The notes beneath the pieces are model-generated. The model saw nothing but the letters and a program-made list of their open reading frames with translations. It had not been told where the DNA came from and made no database searches. A DNA stretch of 64,000 bases from JBFWQM01 sp050249455 (GTDB taxonomy: Bacteria > Pseudomonadota > Alphaproteobacteria > MPNO01 > VGEU01): positions 1-64,000 of the forward strand of contig JBFWQM010000002.1 of assembly GCA_050249455.1 (NCBI GenBank). The letters run 5' to 3'. Below, piece after piece: positions 34,064-41,964 of the stretch (the first letter of the stretch is position 1; the number at the start of each line of letters is the position of its first letter). Made by a program: the position numbers and the translations under genes.

Positions 34064-35572
34064 TCACGCGAACCCGGTGTCGCCCATGAACCGCAGATAT
34101 TCCGACTGCTGCGCCTTCATCTGGCGGATTTCCTCGGGCGTGAACCACTTGGTGAAGTCCATCTGCTGGACCGGGTAGACCGCGCGGGTGAAGTGCTCCT
34201 TGGCGGCGAGCGGGACGGTGGCGTCGATGCCGAGGCCGCCGTCGAACATCGAGACCTGCTCGGCGGCCGACATGCGCTCGGCCGGCATGTAGGCGTGGCC
34301 CTTGCCGCCGGCGGCACCGGTGATGATGTCGGTGTGCGGGTTGACCCGGGTCGACATCGCCCACAGCACGTCCTCGGGCTGGTAGATGTCGATGTCCTCG
34401 TCGACCACCACCACCATGCGCATGCCGCGCGCCAGGCCCATCACCGCGGCCAGCAGGTTGCGCTGCAGCCCCTCGTCGGAGCGGCGGCGCTTCTTCACCT
34501 GGATCACGATGCCGCCCCACATCATGAACGCGGTCGGCGCGGTGACGTCCAGCACGAAGCCGGGCGCGATGCGCTCGCACAGCTCGAAGTAGTTGGCCGC
34601 CGCGAACGGCACCCACTGCCAGATCGAGCCGAGATGCGGCACGAAGTAGATCGGCTTGTCCTTGCGATGGGTGATCGCCGTCACCTCGAACCGCCGCGCG
34701 CGGTAGGCGCGGCCCATGTAGCGCGCCCATTCCGGGTGGAACATCGCGGTGCCCTGCGATGCGGTGCGCTCCGCCTCCTCGGTCTCCCAGACCCGCTGGC
34801 TGGGCACGATGTAGCCCTCGATCACGTACTCGGCGTTGGCCACCGCATAGGCGTCCACCGTCTTCGCCTTGACGATCTCGATCGGCGCGCCGCCCATCCG
34901 CCCGGCGCAGCCGAGCTCGTCGTCCACCGTCGGGAAGATCGCGGCGTTGAGGAAGCCCATCCCCATCAGCTCGACCATCGGCGGCGGCGAGACGTTGACC
35001 GTGCACGGGATGCGCTGGTCGTAGTTGGCGTCGGCGATCTGGTCGCCGTGGCCGCCCGGCACCATGTTGATCGAGGCGTAGTCGTTGCCGCGGAAGCTCA
35101 TGCGGTAGAACGACAGCTGGTTGCCGCCATTGGCCCACTTGCCGCTGATGCAGTGGACGCCGGAGCCGAAGAAGCGGCCGCCGTCGAGCGGGGTGTGCTG
35201 CACCATCGGCAGGACCGCGAAGGGGTTCACCTCCTCGCGCGGGATCACCACCTCCTGGCACGGCGCGTCCTTGACCTCGACCGGCGGCAGCGGGTTCTTG
35301 ATGCCGTCCAGCACCTTGAACTTGGTGTCGCGCATGTGGTCGACGCCGAGCAGCTTGCACAGCCGCTCGCGCCGGCCCCACAGGCTCGCGATCAGCCGCG
35401 CGTTGGGATAGCCGGTGACGTTCTCCATCAGGAACGCGGGCCCGTCGTCGAAGGCCTTGTTGATGGCGGTCGCCTCCAGCACCGGGCTGACCGGGGCGGC
35501 GACCTTCTTCACGTCGGGCCCGAGCCAGTCGAGCGTGGTCCTGAGGCTCTTGAGCGCTTCCTCGCGGTTCAT
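34064..35572 (-). CDS. UbiD-family protein lacking the EGPFGE motif
   Basis: A 502-residue UbiD-like protein. It has FGSGVHCISGKWANGGNQLSFYRMSFR-type residues that align with the Arg-containing region, the VIEG segment near residue 250, and the THRKDKPIYF segment near 310. However, where other members have EGPFGE the sequence reads VIEGYIVPSQRVWETEEAERTASQG, so the two catalytic glutamates are not present at that position. It may be a distant UbiD with another active-site arrangement or a degenerate decarboxylase. The ATG at 35572 follows AGGGAAC. DUF559 cassette 1 and the ligase gene lie downstream on the same strand, and the second Rieske gene is divergent. Confidence 0.82.
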   Translation of the reverse strand: MNREEALKSLRTTLDWLGPDVKKVAAPVSPVLEATAINKAFDDGPAFLMENVTGYPNARLIASLWGRRERLCKLLGVDHMRDTKFKVLDGIKNPLPPVEVKDAPCQEVVIPREEVNPFAVLPMVQHTPLDGGRFFGSGVHCISGKWANGGNQLSFYRMSFRGNDYASINMVPGGHGDQIADANYDQRIPCTVNVSPPPMVELMGMGFLNAAIFPTVDDELGCAGRMGGAPIEIVKAKTVDAYAVANAEYVIEGYIVPSQRVWETEEAERTASQGTAMFHPEWARYMGRAYRARRFEVTAITHRKDKPIYFVPHLGSIWQWVPFAAANYFELCERIAPGFVLDVTAPTAFMMWGGIVIQVKKRRRSDEGLQRNLLAAVMGLARGMRMVVVVDEDIDIYQPEDVLWAMSTRVNPHTDIITGAAGGKGHAYMPAERMSAAEQVSMFDGGLGIDATVPLAAKEHFTRAVYPVQQMDFTKWFTPEEIRQMKAQQSEYLRFMGDTGFA

Positions 35573-35708
35573 TCGTAAGTTCCCTATCGAAATGGCGGGC
35601 GCACTGTAGCGCCGCGGGCGGCGGAAATGAAAGGCTCGACCGGCTTGACCGCGCTCGCGCGGCGACGCAAAAGTGGATGACCGACAGGCATCATAAGGGG
35701 AAGCCGCC

Positions 35709-37040
35709 ATGGACGGGAACGGACGCCGCCTCGACCTCGCGCCCCTGGTCGACGACCGCCTCGAAGACGGCGTGTTCCGGGTCGACCGCTCGATCTACCT
35801 CGACCCGGCGATCTACGAGGCCGAGATTGACCTGTTCTTCGAGCGCGGCTGGGTGTTCCTGTGCCACGAGAGCCAGATCCCCAAGGCCGGCGACTACTTC
35901 GCCACCTGGATCGGCCGCCAGCCGGTGTTCGCCGTGCGCAAGCCCGATGGCGGCTTCGCCGCCTTCATCAACGCCTGCGCCCACCGCGGCGCGGTGCTGA
36001 CGCCCTACCAGTGCGGCAACGCCAAGGCGTTCACCTGCCGGTTCCACGGCTGGACCTACGGCCTCGACGGCCGCTGCATCAAGATCAAGAACGAGGAGAC
36101 CGGCTTCCCCGGCCCCGGCTTCGACCGCAGCAAGTACAACCTGACCGCGGTGCCGCAGGTGGAGCACTACCGCGGCTTCGTGTTCGGCTGCCTGGATGCG
36201 CACGCGGCGCCGCTCGGCGACCACCTGGGCGACACCCGGCCGTTCATCGACCTGTTCGCCGACCAGTCGCCGGCCGGCATCGAGGTGCTGCCTGGCGCGC
36301 AGACCTATGTCTGCGACCACAACTGGAAGCTCCAGGCCGAGAACGTGACCGACGGCTACCACGTCTCCACCGTGCACCGGAACTTCATGACCACCGTGCT
36401 GCACCGCGAGGAGCGCGACGGAACCTCGGGCCTCCTGAAGACCGAGGTCGGGCGCATCCAGGGCGGCGTGATGAACGGCCAGTACGACCTCGGGCGCGGC
36501 CACAACGCGCTGTGGGCGGACCGGTCGAGCCCGGAGGCGGCGCCGATCGCGCCGCTGGCCGCCGAGGTGGCGGCGCGGGTGCCGCCCGGCCGAGCCAAGT
36601 GGATGCTCAAGCGCGGCCGCAACCTGCTGGTGTTCCCCAACATGGTGCTGAACGACCTCGCCTCCACCCACATGCGCACCCACCGGCCGCTGGCGGTGGA
36701 CAAGACGGAGGTGACGATCTGGTGCGTCGCGCCGAAGGGCGAGTCCAAGGAGGCGCGCTACGCCCGTCTGCGCAAGTTCGAGGACTTCTTCCTCGCCACC
36801 GGCATGTCGACCTCCGACGACATCGTCTCGCTCGACACCGCGCACGCCGGCTACTTCGCCCGCCATGCGCGGTGGTCGGACATGACCCGGGGCCTCGCCG
36901 GCCTCAGGCCCGGCCCCGACGATGCGGCGCGCGAGCTCGGCATCGACCCGCCCTACCACGGCGCGAGCTGGGACCACGAGGGCATCTATGTCGGCTTCTA
37001 CCGCTACTGGCGCGATGCGCTGATGCGGGGCGAAGTTTGA
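35709..37040 (+). CDS. Rieske non-heme iron oxygenase, alpha subunit
   Basis: A 443-residue oxygenase with a Rieske centre at C90-x-H92 and C110-xx-H113 (ACAHRGAVL, CRFHGWTYG). The catalytic iron triad is D215, H218 and H223 in ENVTDGYHVSTVH. No beta-subunit gene follows, so it may be a homo-oligomeric oxygenase, unlike the alpha-beta enzyme at 16571. The ATG at 35709 follows AAGGGGAA. Electron-transfer partners are not in the window. With UbiD and ligase genes nearby a role in aromatic acid oxidation is likely. Substrate unknown. Confidence 0.92.
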   Translation: MDGNGRRLDLAPLVDDRLEDGVFRVDRSIYLDPAIYEAEIDLFFERGWVFLCHESQIPKAGDYFATWIGRQPVFAVRKPDGGFAAFINACAHRGAVLTPYQCGNAKAFTCRFHGWTYGLDGRCIKIKNEETGFPGPGFDRSKYNLTAVPQVEHYRGFVFGCLDAHAAPLGDHLGDTRPFIDLFADQSPAGIEVLPGAQTYVCDHNWKLQAENVTDGYHVSTVHRNFMTTVLHREERDGTSGLLKTEVGRIQGGVMNGQYDLGRGHNALWADRSSPEAAPIAPLAAEVAARVPPGRAKWMLKRGRNLLVFPNMVLNDLASTHMRTHRPLAVDKTEVTIWCVAPKGESKEARYARLRKFEDFFLATGMSTSDDIVSLDTAHAGYFARHARWSDMTRGLAGLRPGPDDAARELGIDPPYHGASWDHEGIYVGFYRYWRDALMRGEV

Positions 37041-37054
37041 AGAATGTTGCGTAG

Positions 37055-37123
37055 GGGCGGGTTTCAAACCCGCCCGTGACCCTCTCCGTGCGCACGGCGA
37101 AAGGGCGGGTCTGAGACCCGCCC
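37055..37123. terminator. two GC-rich hairpins between convergent genes
   Basis: Hairpin 1 (37055-37075) pairs GGGCGGGTTT with AAACCCGCCC. Hairpin 2 (37103-37123) pairs GGGCGGGTC with GACCCGCCC and, on the minus strand, is followed by TTTCGCC. A 12-bp palindrome CCGTGCGCACGG lies between (37086-37097). The two convergent genes (Rieske and hydrolase) end on either side, so they likely serve as bidirectional terminators. Confidence 0.65.
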
Positions 37124-37157
37124 CTACAAAAAAATCGGTGTGAACGTGCGTCCCGGC

Positions 37158-37940
37158 TCAGCGCGGCTGGGCGTCGAGGAACTTCGCCACCGTCGTCGTG
37201 AACCCGGCCGGGTTGTCGAGGTTGGCGAGGTGGCCGGCGTTTGGGATCACCTCCAGGGTCGCGCCCTTCACGGCGTCGCGGATCTTCTCCGACATCGGCA
37301 TCGGGGTCGACTTGTCCTGGTCGCCGATCAGCACCTTGGTCGGCACGGTGATCTTCGGCAGCACGGGCGACAGGTCGTCGGTGAACACCGACCGCACGGT
37401 CGCGAGGTAGTGCGCCTTGTCGATCTTGGCGATCGCGGCGGCGAGATCGTCGTGCGCGGCCCTCGACGTGGTCTTGAGCAGGCGGTCGTCGGCGTACCAC
37501 GCGCCGAAGTCCTTCATCGTGGTCTTGCCGAGCGCGGTCTCCATGCCCTTGATGCGGTCCTGGCCGCCGATGTTCTGCTCCGCGAACGAGTCGGCGATGA
37601 TCATCGAGCGCACCATCTGCGGGTGCTTGTCGTAGAAGGCGAGCGCGATCGGCCCCCCCATCGAGAGACCCAGGATGTGCGCCTGCTTGACGCCGCAGGC
37701 GTCCAGTACCGCCTTCAGGTCGGCCGCCGCCTTCGCCACCGTCCACTGGCCGCCGTTGCAGGTGGAATCGCCATGGCCGCGGGTGTCGTAGGCGATGCAG
37801 GTGTAGCGGTCCTTCAGCGCGTCGATCTGGTCGCGGTAGAGGTAGAGGCCGGTGCCCAGGCTGTGGATGAAGGCGAGTGCCGGGCCCGTGCCCTCCTTGA
37901 CGTAGGCGATGCGTTCGCCATCGGTTTCGACGAAGGGCAT
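37158..37940 (-). CDS. alpha/beta hydrolase, 3-oxoadipate enol-lactonase-like
   Basis: A 260-residue hydrolase. GLSMGGPIAL has the nucleophile elbow serine, GHGDSTCNG the preceding loop, and HLANLDNPAGF the catalytic His. Asp in GDQDKSTPM is the third residue. The pattern resembles PcaD-type enol-lactonases and related hydrolases of ring-cleavage products. Start at the ATG at 37940 with AAAGGAGG at the ideal distance. A second alpha/beta hydrolase starts upstream at 38788 on the same strand with 38 nt between them, so the two are probably co-transcribed. Substrate not proven. Confidence 0.85.
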   Translation of the reverse strand: MPFVETDGERIAYVKEGTGPALAFIHSLGTGLYLYRDQIDALKDRYTCIAYDTRGHGDSTCNGGQWTVAKAAADLKAVLDACGVKQAHILGLSMGGPIALAFYDKHPQMVRSMIIADSFAEQNIGGQDRIKGMETALGKTTMKDFGAWYADDRLLKTTSRAAHDDLAAAIAKIDKAHYLATVRSVFTDDLSPVLPKITVPTKVLIGDQDKSTPMPMSEKIRDAVKGATLEVIPNAGHLANLDNPAGFTTTVAKFLDAQPR

Positions 37941-37978
37941 GGAAGCCTCCTTTGCGCTGATCCGTTGTCGCGGGCGTT

Positions 37979-38788
37979 CTAGCACCCGCCGCCGGCGCGG
38001 TCGAGGAACGCGGCGAGCGCCGTATCGAACGCCGCCGGGTCCTCCAGGCAGCCGTAATGTCCGACGCCGGGAAGGAGGGCGAACGCCGCGCCCAGCGCAT
38101 CCGCCACCGCGCGGCAGGCGGCTTCCGGCGCCACCTTGTCGGCGCCGCCGCACATCACCAGCGCCGGCGCCGCAATGCGCGGCGCGTCGGCGATCACGTC
38201 GGCGCGCGCCAGCATCTCGACCATGCCGCGATAGCCGGCAGGGCGCACCGCCGCCATCGTCGCCACCACGTCCGTGACCAGCGCCGGCGCGGCGCCGGGC
38301 CCCAGGACGCCCGGCCCGCGCGCCGCCGCGAAGCCGGCCGGCCCCAGCGCCGCGAACGGCTCCAGCCGCGCCCGCCTGGCGGCCTCGCGCGCCTCGGGGG
38401 CCAGCATCGCGGTGCCGGCGAGGCCATGGCAGAACGTGAAGCTCAGCGCGCGGGGCGGGAACAGCCGGCAGAACGCGGCTGCGATCGGCGCCCCGGCGGA
38501 TTGCCCGACCACGTGCGCCCGCTCGACCTTCAGCTTATCGAGCAGGCCGGCCAGCGCCCGCGCATAGTCGTCCGGCGACGGCGTTTCGTGGGCCAGGTCG
38601 TCCGACCCGCCATATCCCGGCGCATCCCACGCGATCACCTTGAACCGCGCCGCGAAGCTGTCGAGCTGGTTCGCCCACGTCTGCGACGCGCCGCCGATCC
38701 CATGCAGCAGGACCAGCGCGGGACCGGCGCCGGCCTCGCGGAAGGCGATGGTGCGGCCGTCGACTCGAGCTTTCCGGAGCGGCGCCAC
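37979..38788 (-). CDS. alpha/beta hydrolase
   Basis: A 269-residue hydrolase with VLLHGIGGASQTW (oxyanion region), GQSAGAPIA (nucleophile serine) and GHYGCLEDPAAF (His). Asp in CGGADKVAPEA completes a standard triad. It is paralogous to the hydrolase encoded at 37158 but not close. The GTG at 38788 overlaps the TAG of the DUF559 gene by one base. The G-rich arm of the cassette 2 repeat (GGGGAGGGGAAG) falls just before the GTG and would act as its ribosome-binding site. The product has no signal peptide and is expected in the cytosol. Confidence 0.85.
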   Translation of the reverse strand: MAPLRKARVDGRTIAFREAGAGPALVLLHGIGGASQTWANQLDSFAARFKVIAWDAPGYGGSDDLAHETPSPDDYARALAGLLDKLKVERAHVVGQSAGAPIAAAFCRLFPPRALSFTFCHGLAGTAMLAPEAREAARRARLEPFAALGPAGFAAARGPGVLGPGAAPALVTDVVATMAAVRPAGYRGMVEMLARADVIADAPRIAAPALVMCGGADKVAPEAACRAVADALGAAFALLPGVGHYGCLEDPAAFDTALAAFLDRAGGGC

Positions 38789-39216
38789 TACTTCCCCTCC
38801 CCTCGTGGGAGGGGGTTGGGGGGAGGGGGTGCCTGCCCCAGAGATGCTCTATCGCGCACGATGGAATCGATGCGCTGCAGGACGCCCTCCAGGTTCTCCA
38901 TTACGTCGTTGTTCCAGAAGCGGAGAACGATGAACCCGCTCAGGCCGAACCAGGCGTCGCGCTTGCCATTCGCGTCACGGCCCGCATCGGTGTTGTGCTG
39001 TCCGCCGTCGATCTCGATGACGACGCGGGCTCCGTAACAGACAAAATCCGCGATGTAGGGGCCGAACGGTACCTGGCGGCGGAAGCGCAGGCCGGCGATC
39101 TGCTTCGATCGGAGTGCCTGCCAAAGCTTCTTTTCCGCGTCGGTCATGGCGACGCGGAGGGCGCGGGATTTGGAAATGGGTGGGATCGAGTCCGTGGCTG
39201 GCGCCCCCTCCCCCAA
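38788..39216 (-). CDS. DUF559 family (Vsr/PD-(D/E)XK-like) endonuclease, cassette 2
   Basis: A 142-residue DUF559 protein. D57, E68, D70 and H74 in IADFVCYGARVVIEIDGGQH match the pattern of cassette 1, with RFRRQVPFGPY before it. The tail PPPPNPLPRGEGK is encoded by the left repeat and ends at the TAG that overlaps the hydrolase start. The start is uncertain: a TTG inside the right repeat (39216) or the ATG at 39147, which lies within the conserved core of the domain. The protein is clearly diverged from the first copy while their repeats are almost identical. Nuclease activity is inferred from the family. Confidence 0.84.
   Translation of the reverse strand: MGEGAPATDSIPPISKSRALRVAMTDAEKKLWQALRSKQIAGLRFRRQVPFGPYIADFVCYGARVVIEIDGGQHNTDAGRDANGKRDAWFGLSGFIVLRFWNNDVMENLEGVLQRIDSIVRDRASLGQAPPPPNPLPRGEGK
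38794..38829. repeat. left repeat of DUF559 cassette 2
   Basis: A 36-bp copy of the repeat with stem CCCCTCCC / GGGAGGGG and loop CTCGTG, then GTTGGGGGG. The loop T is shared with the right copy (39204-39240) and differs from cassette 1. It is 5 bp from the start codon of the alpha/beta hydrolase. Confidence 0.88.
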
Positions 39217-39240
39217 CCCCCTCCCACGAGGGGAGGGGGC
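39204..39240. repeat. right repeat of DUF559 cassette 2
   Basis: A 37-bp copy in inverted orientation to 38794-38829. It matches the left repeat except for one extra G in a G-run, and shares its loop variant. It ends 7 nt before the phyH stop codon. Confidence 0.88.
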
Positions 39241-39247
39241 TAATAGT

Positions 39248-40069
39248 TTAGGCCGCGGTCGCCTTCTGCGATGCGGCCTTGTAGAGGCCGTAGGCGGTGT
39301 CGAGGGCGGCGAGGCAGTCGGGGTCGAAGTCGCGCGTCGGGGTCGGCTCGACGTTCCAGAAGCCGTGGGTGTCGCGGCCGCGGCAGACCATGGCGGTGGC
39401 GCCCTCGAACAGGGTCTGGCGCACGTTGGGCGCGATGTAGTGGATCGAGTAGCCGATGCGCCGGTCGTCGGAGCCGTTGGGCGGCGAGGCGTGGAAGGTG
39501 AGCTCGCTGTGGAACGAGAACTCGCCGGCCTTGAGCACGACGTCGACCGCCTTGGACTCGTCGATGCCGCGGATGGTCTGGCCGCGCGACAAGAGGTTGT
39601 TGGGGTCGAACGTCTCGTCGTGCGTCGCCTGTGTGCCGTCGCGGTGGCTGCCCGGCAGCATCTTCATGCAGCCGTTCTCGGTGTTCGCGTCGGTGAAGGC
39701 GACCCAGGCGGTCAGCGTATCGCGCGGCTTCAGCCCGTAATAGGTGGTGTCCTGGTGCCAGGAGACGTAGCGCGGGTCGCGCGCGTTCTTGGAGAAGAAG
39801 CTCGAGCCCCAGCATAGGATATTGGGGCCGATCATGTCCTCCACCGCGTCGAGCAGCTTGGGATGGCGGATCAGGTTGCACAGCCACGGGAACGGCAGAT
39901 GCGCCTTGATCTTGTAGCGGACCTGCGCCTCCTCGCCGATGTGGGCCTCCAGCGTCTCGAACCGCCGGCGCAGCTCGCGCGCCTCCGGGCCGTTCAGCAG
40001 GGGCACCGGCGCAAGGAACCCGTCGTGCTTGTAGCGCGCGACCTGCTCGTCGCTCAGAACTCTTCCCAT
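39248..40069 (-). CDS. PhyH-family Fe(II)/2-oxoglutarate dioxygenase
   Basis: A 273-residue phytanoyl-CoA dioxygenase-like enzyme. HQD near residues 105-107 (SWHQDTTYYGL) and H193 in TFHASPPN supply the HxD...H iron triad, and the Arg after it binds 2-oxoglutarate. Its substrate is unknown; the family hydroxylates fatty acyl chains, halogenates or oxidises small molecules. The gene is followed by cassette 2 and preceded by two TauD-type genes on the same strand with short gaps, so it belongs to that oxygenase set. The ATG at 40069 is used. Confidence 0.88.
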   Translation of the reverse strand: MGRVLSDEQVARYKHDGFLAPVPLLNGPEARELRRRFETLEAHIGEEAQVRYKIKAHLPFPWLCNLIRHPKLLDAVEDMIGPNILCWGSSFFSKNARDPRYVSWHQDTTYYGLKPRDTLTAWVAFTDANTENGCMKMLPGSHRDGTQATHDETFDPNNLLSRGQTIRGIDESKAVDVVLKAGEFSFHSELTFHASPPNGSDDRRIGYSIHYIAPNVRQTLFEGATAMVCRGRDTHGFWNVEPTPTRDFDPDCLAALDTAYGLYKAASQKATAA

Positions 40070-40080
40070 GACGCCCTCCG

Positions 40081-40935
40081 CTATGCCGCCGCTTCGACCG
40101 GGCGGTCCTGGCCCTGGACGGTGGTGCGGCGCAGGAGGCGCCGCTCGGTTTCGGGAAAATCGGTGCGCGCGTGCGTCGAGCAGCGGTTGTCCCACATGAC
40201 GAGGTCGCCCGGGCGCCAGCGGTGCTCGTAGACGAATGCGCGGTTCTCGCAGTGGTCGCACACCGCGGCGATCAGCGCCTCGCTCTCGGCCGGGTCCATG
40301 TCGATGATGTGATGGGTCATCAGGCGGTTCATGTAGACCGCCTTGCGCCCGGTCTCCGGGTGCGTCCACACAACCGGGTGCTCGCTCTTGCCGAACGCCG
40401 GCGTGCCCTTGCCGTCGCCGCGCTGCGTCGAGCCGTAGTGGTAGTGGACATAGGCGCGCCGGCCGGCGAGCTTGTCCTTCAGCCGCTGCGGCAGCGTCTC
40501 GTAGGCCTTGTACATGTTGGCGAACATCGTGTTGCCGCCGACCGACGGCACCTCGATCGCATACAGCAGGGTCGCCTTGTCGGGCGTATCGATATGCATC
40601 ATGTCGTGATGGAACATCATCTCGCCGTCGGGCAGCGAGCCGATCGGCTTGCCGTTCTCGCGGATGTTGGAGATCAGCATCGTCGCCGGGTGCAGGTCGT
40701 CGGACTCGGCGCGGAACTCCTTCGGCCGCGGGCGGATGCCGGGGGTGCCGAAGATCTCGGTGAACCGGATCTGGTCCATCTCGGCCAGGTTCTGGCCGCG
40801 GAACAGGACGATCACGTTGTCGAGCCACGCCTGATAGACCGCGCGCTTCGTGGCGGCGTCGATCGGCTTGGTCAGGTCGACGCCGCGGATCTCCGCCCCG
40901 ATCGCCGGTGACAGCGGCACCACCTCGATCGTCAT
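40081..40935 (-). CDS. TauD/TfdA-family Fe(II)/2-oxoglutarate dioxygenase
   Basis: A 284-residue enzyme of the TauD/TfdA family. VVPLSPAIGAEIRGVDL is the common N-terminus. H109, D111 (FHHDM) and H255 (NRCSTHARTDF) form the iron site, and the Arg residues at about 265-270 bind 2-oxoglutarate. TauD converts taurine to sulfite, and TfdA removes phenoxyacetate side chains; substrate not known here. It is about half identical to the next gene upstream (40955-41827), so the pair is a duplication. The ATG at 40935 was chosen because the longer frame adds an unrelated Pro/Ser-rich N-terminus. Confidence 0.92.
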   Translation of the reverse strand: MTIEVVPLSPAIGAEIRGVDLTKPIDAATKRAVYQAWLDNVIVLFRGQNLAEMDQIRFTEIFGTPGIRPRPKEFRAESDDLHPATMLISNIRENGKPIGSLPDGEMMFHHDMMHIDTPDKATLLYAIEVPSVGGNTMFANMYKAYETLPQRLKDKLAGRRAYVHYHYGSTQRGDGKGTPAFGKSEHPVVWTHPETGRKAVYMNRLMTHHIIDMDPAESEALIAAVCDHCENRAFVYEHRWRPGDLVMWDNRCSTHARTDFPETERRLLRRTTVQGQDRPVEAAA

Positions 40936-40954
40936 CGATAGCCTCCCTGCAGGT

Positions 40955-41827
40955 TTATTCGTGAAGCGGCTGGCCCAGGATCGTGCAGCGGCGCAAGAGC
41001 CGCCGTTCGCTGGCGGGGAAATCGGTGCGCGCATGGATCGAGCACCAGTTGTCCCACATCATCAGGTCGTCCTTGCGCCAGACGTGCTCGTAGTACACCG
41101 CCGGATCCTCGGCGTGCTGGAACAGCTCCTCCAGCAGCGCGTCGCTCTCCGCCGGCTCCAGCCCCTCGATCCAGCCGGTGATCAGCCGGTTGACGTAGAG
41201 CGCCTTGCGGCCGGTCAGGGGGTGGGTGATCGCGATCGGCTGCGCGCGGTGCGCCACCTTGGACAGGTCGGCTTCGCGCTTCAGCTTCTCGCTGGTGCCG
41301 TAGTCGTAGAGGTGCATCGCCTTCAGGCCGCGGATGCGCTCCTTCGTCTTCGACGGCAGGTTGTCGTAGGCCTTGTACATGTTGGCGAAGCGCGTGTTGC
41401 CGCCGGTCGACGGCAGCTCTATCGCGTACAGGAACGTGCCGCGATACGGCGCCTCCACGTATGACATGTCGTGGTGGAACCACATCTCGCCGTCCGGCAG
41501 CGAGCCGATCGGCACGCCGTTCTTGCGGATGTTGGAGATCAGCATCACCGCCGGGTTCATCTCGGCGCCTTCGGGCCGCCGCTCGACCGGGCGCGAGCGC
41601 GCGCCCAGCGGGCCGAACAGCCCGGCGAAGGCGAGCTGCTGGTCCTGGTCGATGGTCTGGCCACGGAACAGCAGGATGACGTGGTCGAGCCACGCCTGCT
41701 CGATCGCGGCGAACGTCGCGGCGTCGAGCGGCTTCGCCAGGTCGACGCCGCGGACCTCGGCGCCGATCGCCGGCGACAGCGGGACGATCTCCAGGGCCGA
41801 AGTCCGCGTGGCGGTGGTGAGCGTCAT
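40955..41827 (-). CDS. TauD/TfdA-family Fe(II)/2-oxoglutarate dioxygenase
   Basis: A 290-residue paralogue of the preceding enzyme. It begins ALEIVPLSPAIGAEVRGVDL, carries FHHDM for the HxD pair and NWCSIHARTDF for the distal His. The ATG at 41827 has GGAGAGG at a suitable distance; the ATG two codons earlier does not. It is the first gene of the oxygenase group and is divergent from marR, with the 14-bp palindrome between their starts. This placement suggests that the MarR protein controls both the oxygenase and efflux sides. Confidence 0.92.
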   Translation of the reverse strand: MTLTTATRTSALEIVPLSPAIGAEVRGVDLAKPLDAATFAAIEQAWLDHVILLFRGQTIDQDQQLAFAGLFGPLGARSRPVERRPEGAEMNPAVMLISNIRKNGVPIGSLPDGEMWFHHDMSYVEAPYRGTFLYAIELPSTGGNTRFANMYKAYDNLPSKTKERIRGLKAMHLYDYGTSEKLKREADLSKVAHRAQPIAITHPLTGRKALYVNRLITGWIEGLEPAESDALLEELFQHAEDPAVYYEHVWRKDDLMMWDNWCSIHARTDFPASERRLLRRCTILGQPLHE

Positions 41828-41928
41828 GCGCATCCTCTCCGGAAGTCGATTACCTGCTTAGCCGAATAGTCCGGCAACGCGAATTCTTATAGCACCGGTC
41901 GGCGCTGGCGTTGCACCCGTTCGGGATA

Positions 41929-41942
41929 GTAAGCTAGCTTAC
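41929..41942. promoter_or_regulatory. 14-bp palindrome, probable MarR operator
   Basis: GTAAGCTAGCTTAC is perfectly palindromic over 14 bp and lies 22 nt before the marR start, in the divergent region with the oxygenase genes. MarR proteins bind such sites over their own promoters. The direct test would be a binding assay with the MarR protein. Confidence 0.6.
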
Positions 41943-41964
41943 AAAAGCTTGGCAAGGGATACCC

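Larger units (their letters stand above)
38794..39240. mobile_element. candidate DUF559 repeat-bounded cassette 2 (447 bp)
   Basis: The second DUF559 gene with its pair of inverted repeats. Same build and nearly the same length as cassette 1, and again placed in the junction of two same-strand genes, phyH (stop at 39248) and the hydrolase (start at 38788). No transposase or target duplication was seen. Mobility is an inference. Confidence 0.4.

Noticed and set aside
33574..39240. DUF559 genes as part of a restriction-modification or toxin-antitoxin system
   Set aside because: No methyltransferase, antitoxin or regulator lies beside either copy; the neighbours are catabolic genes.
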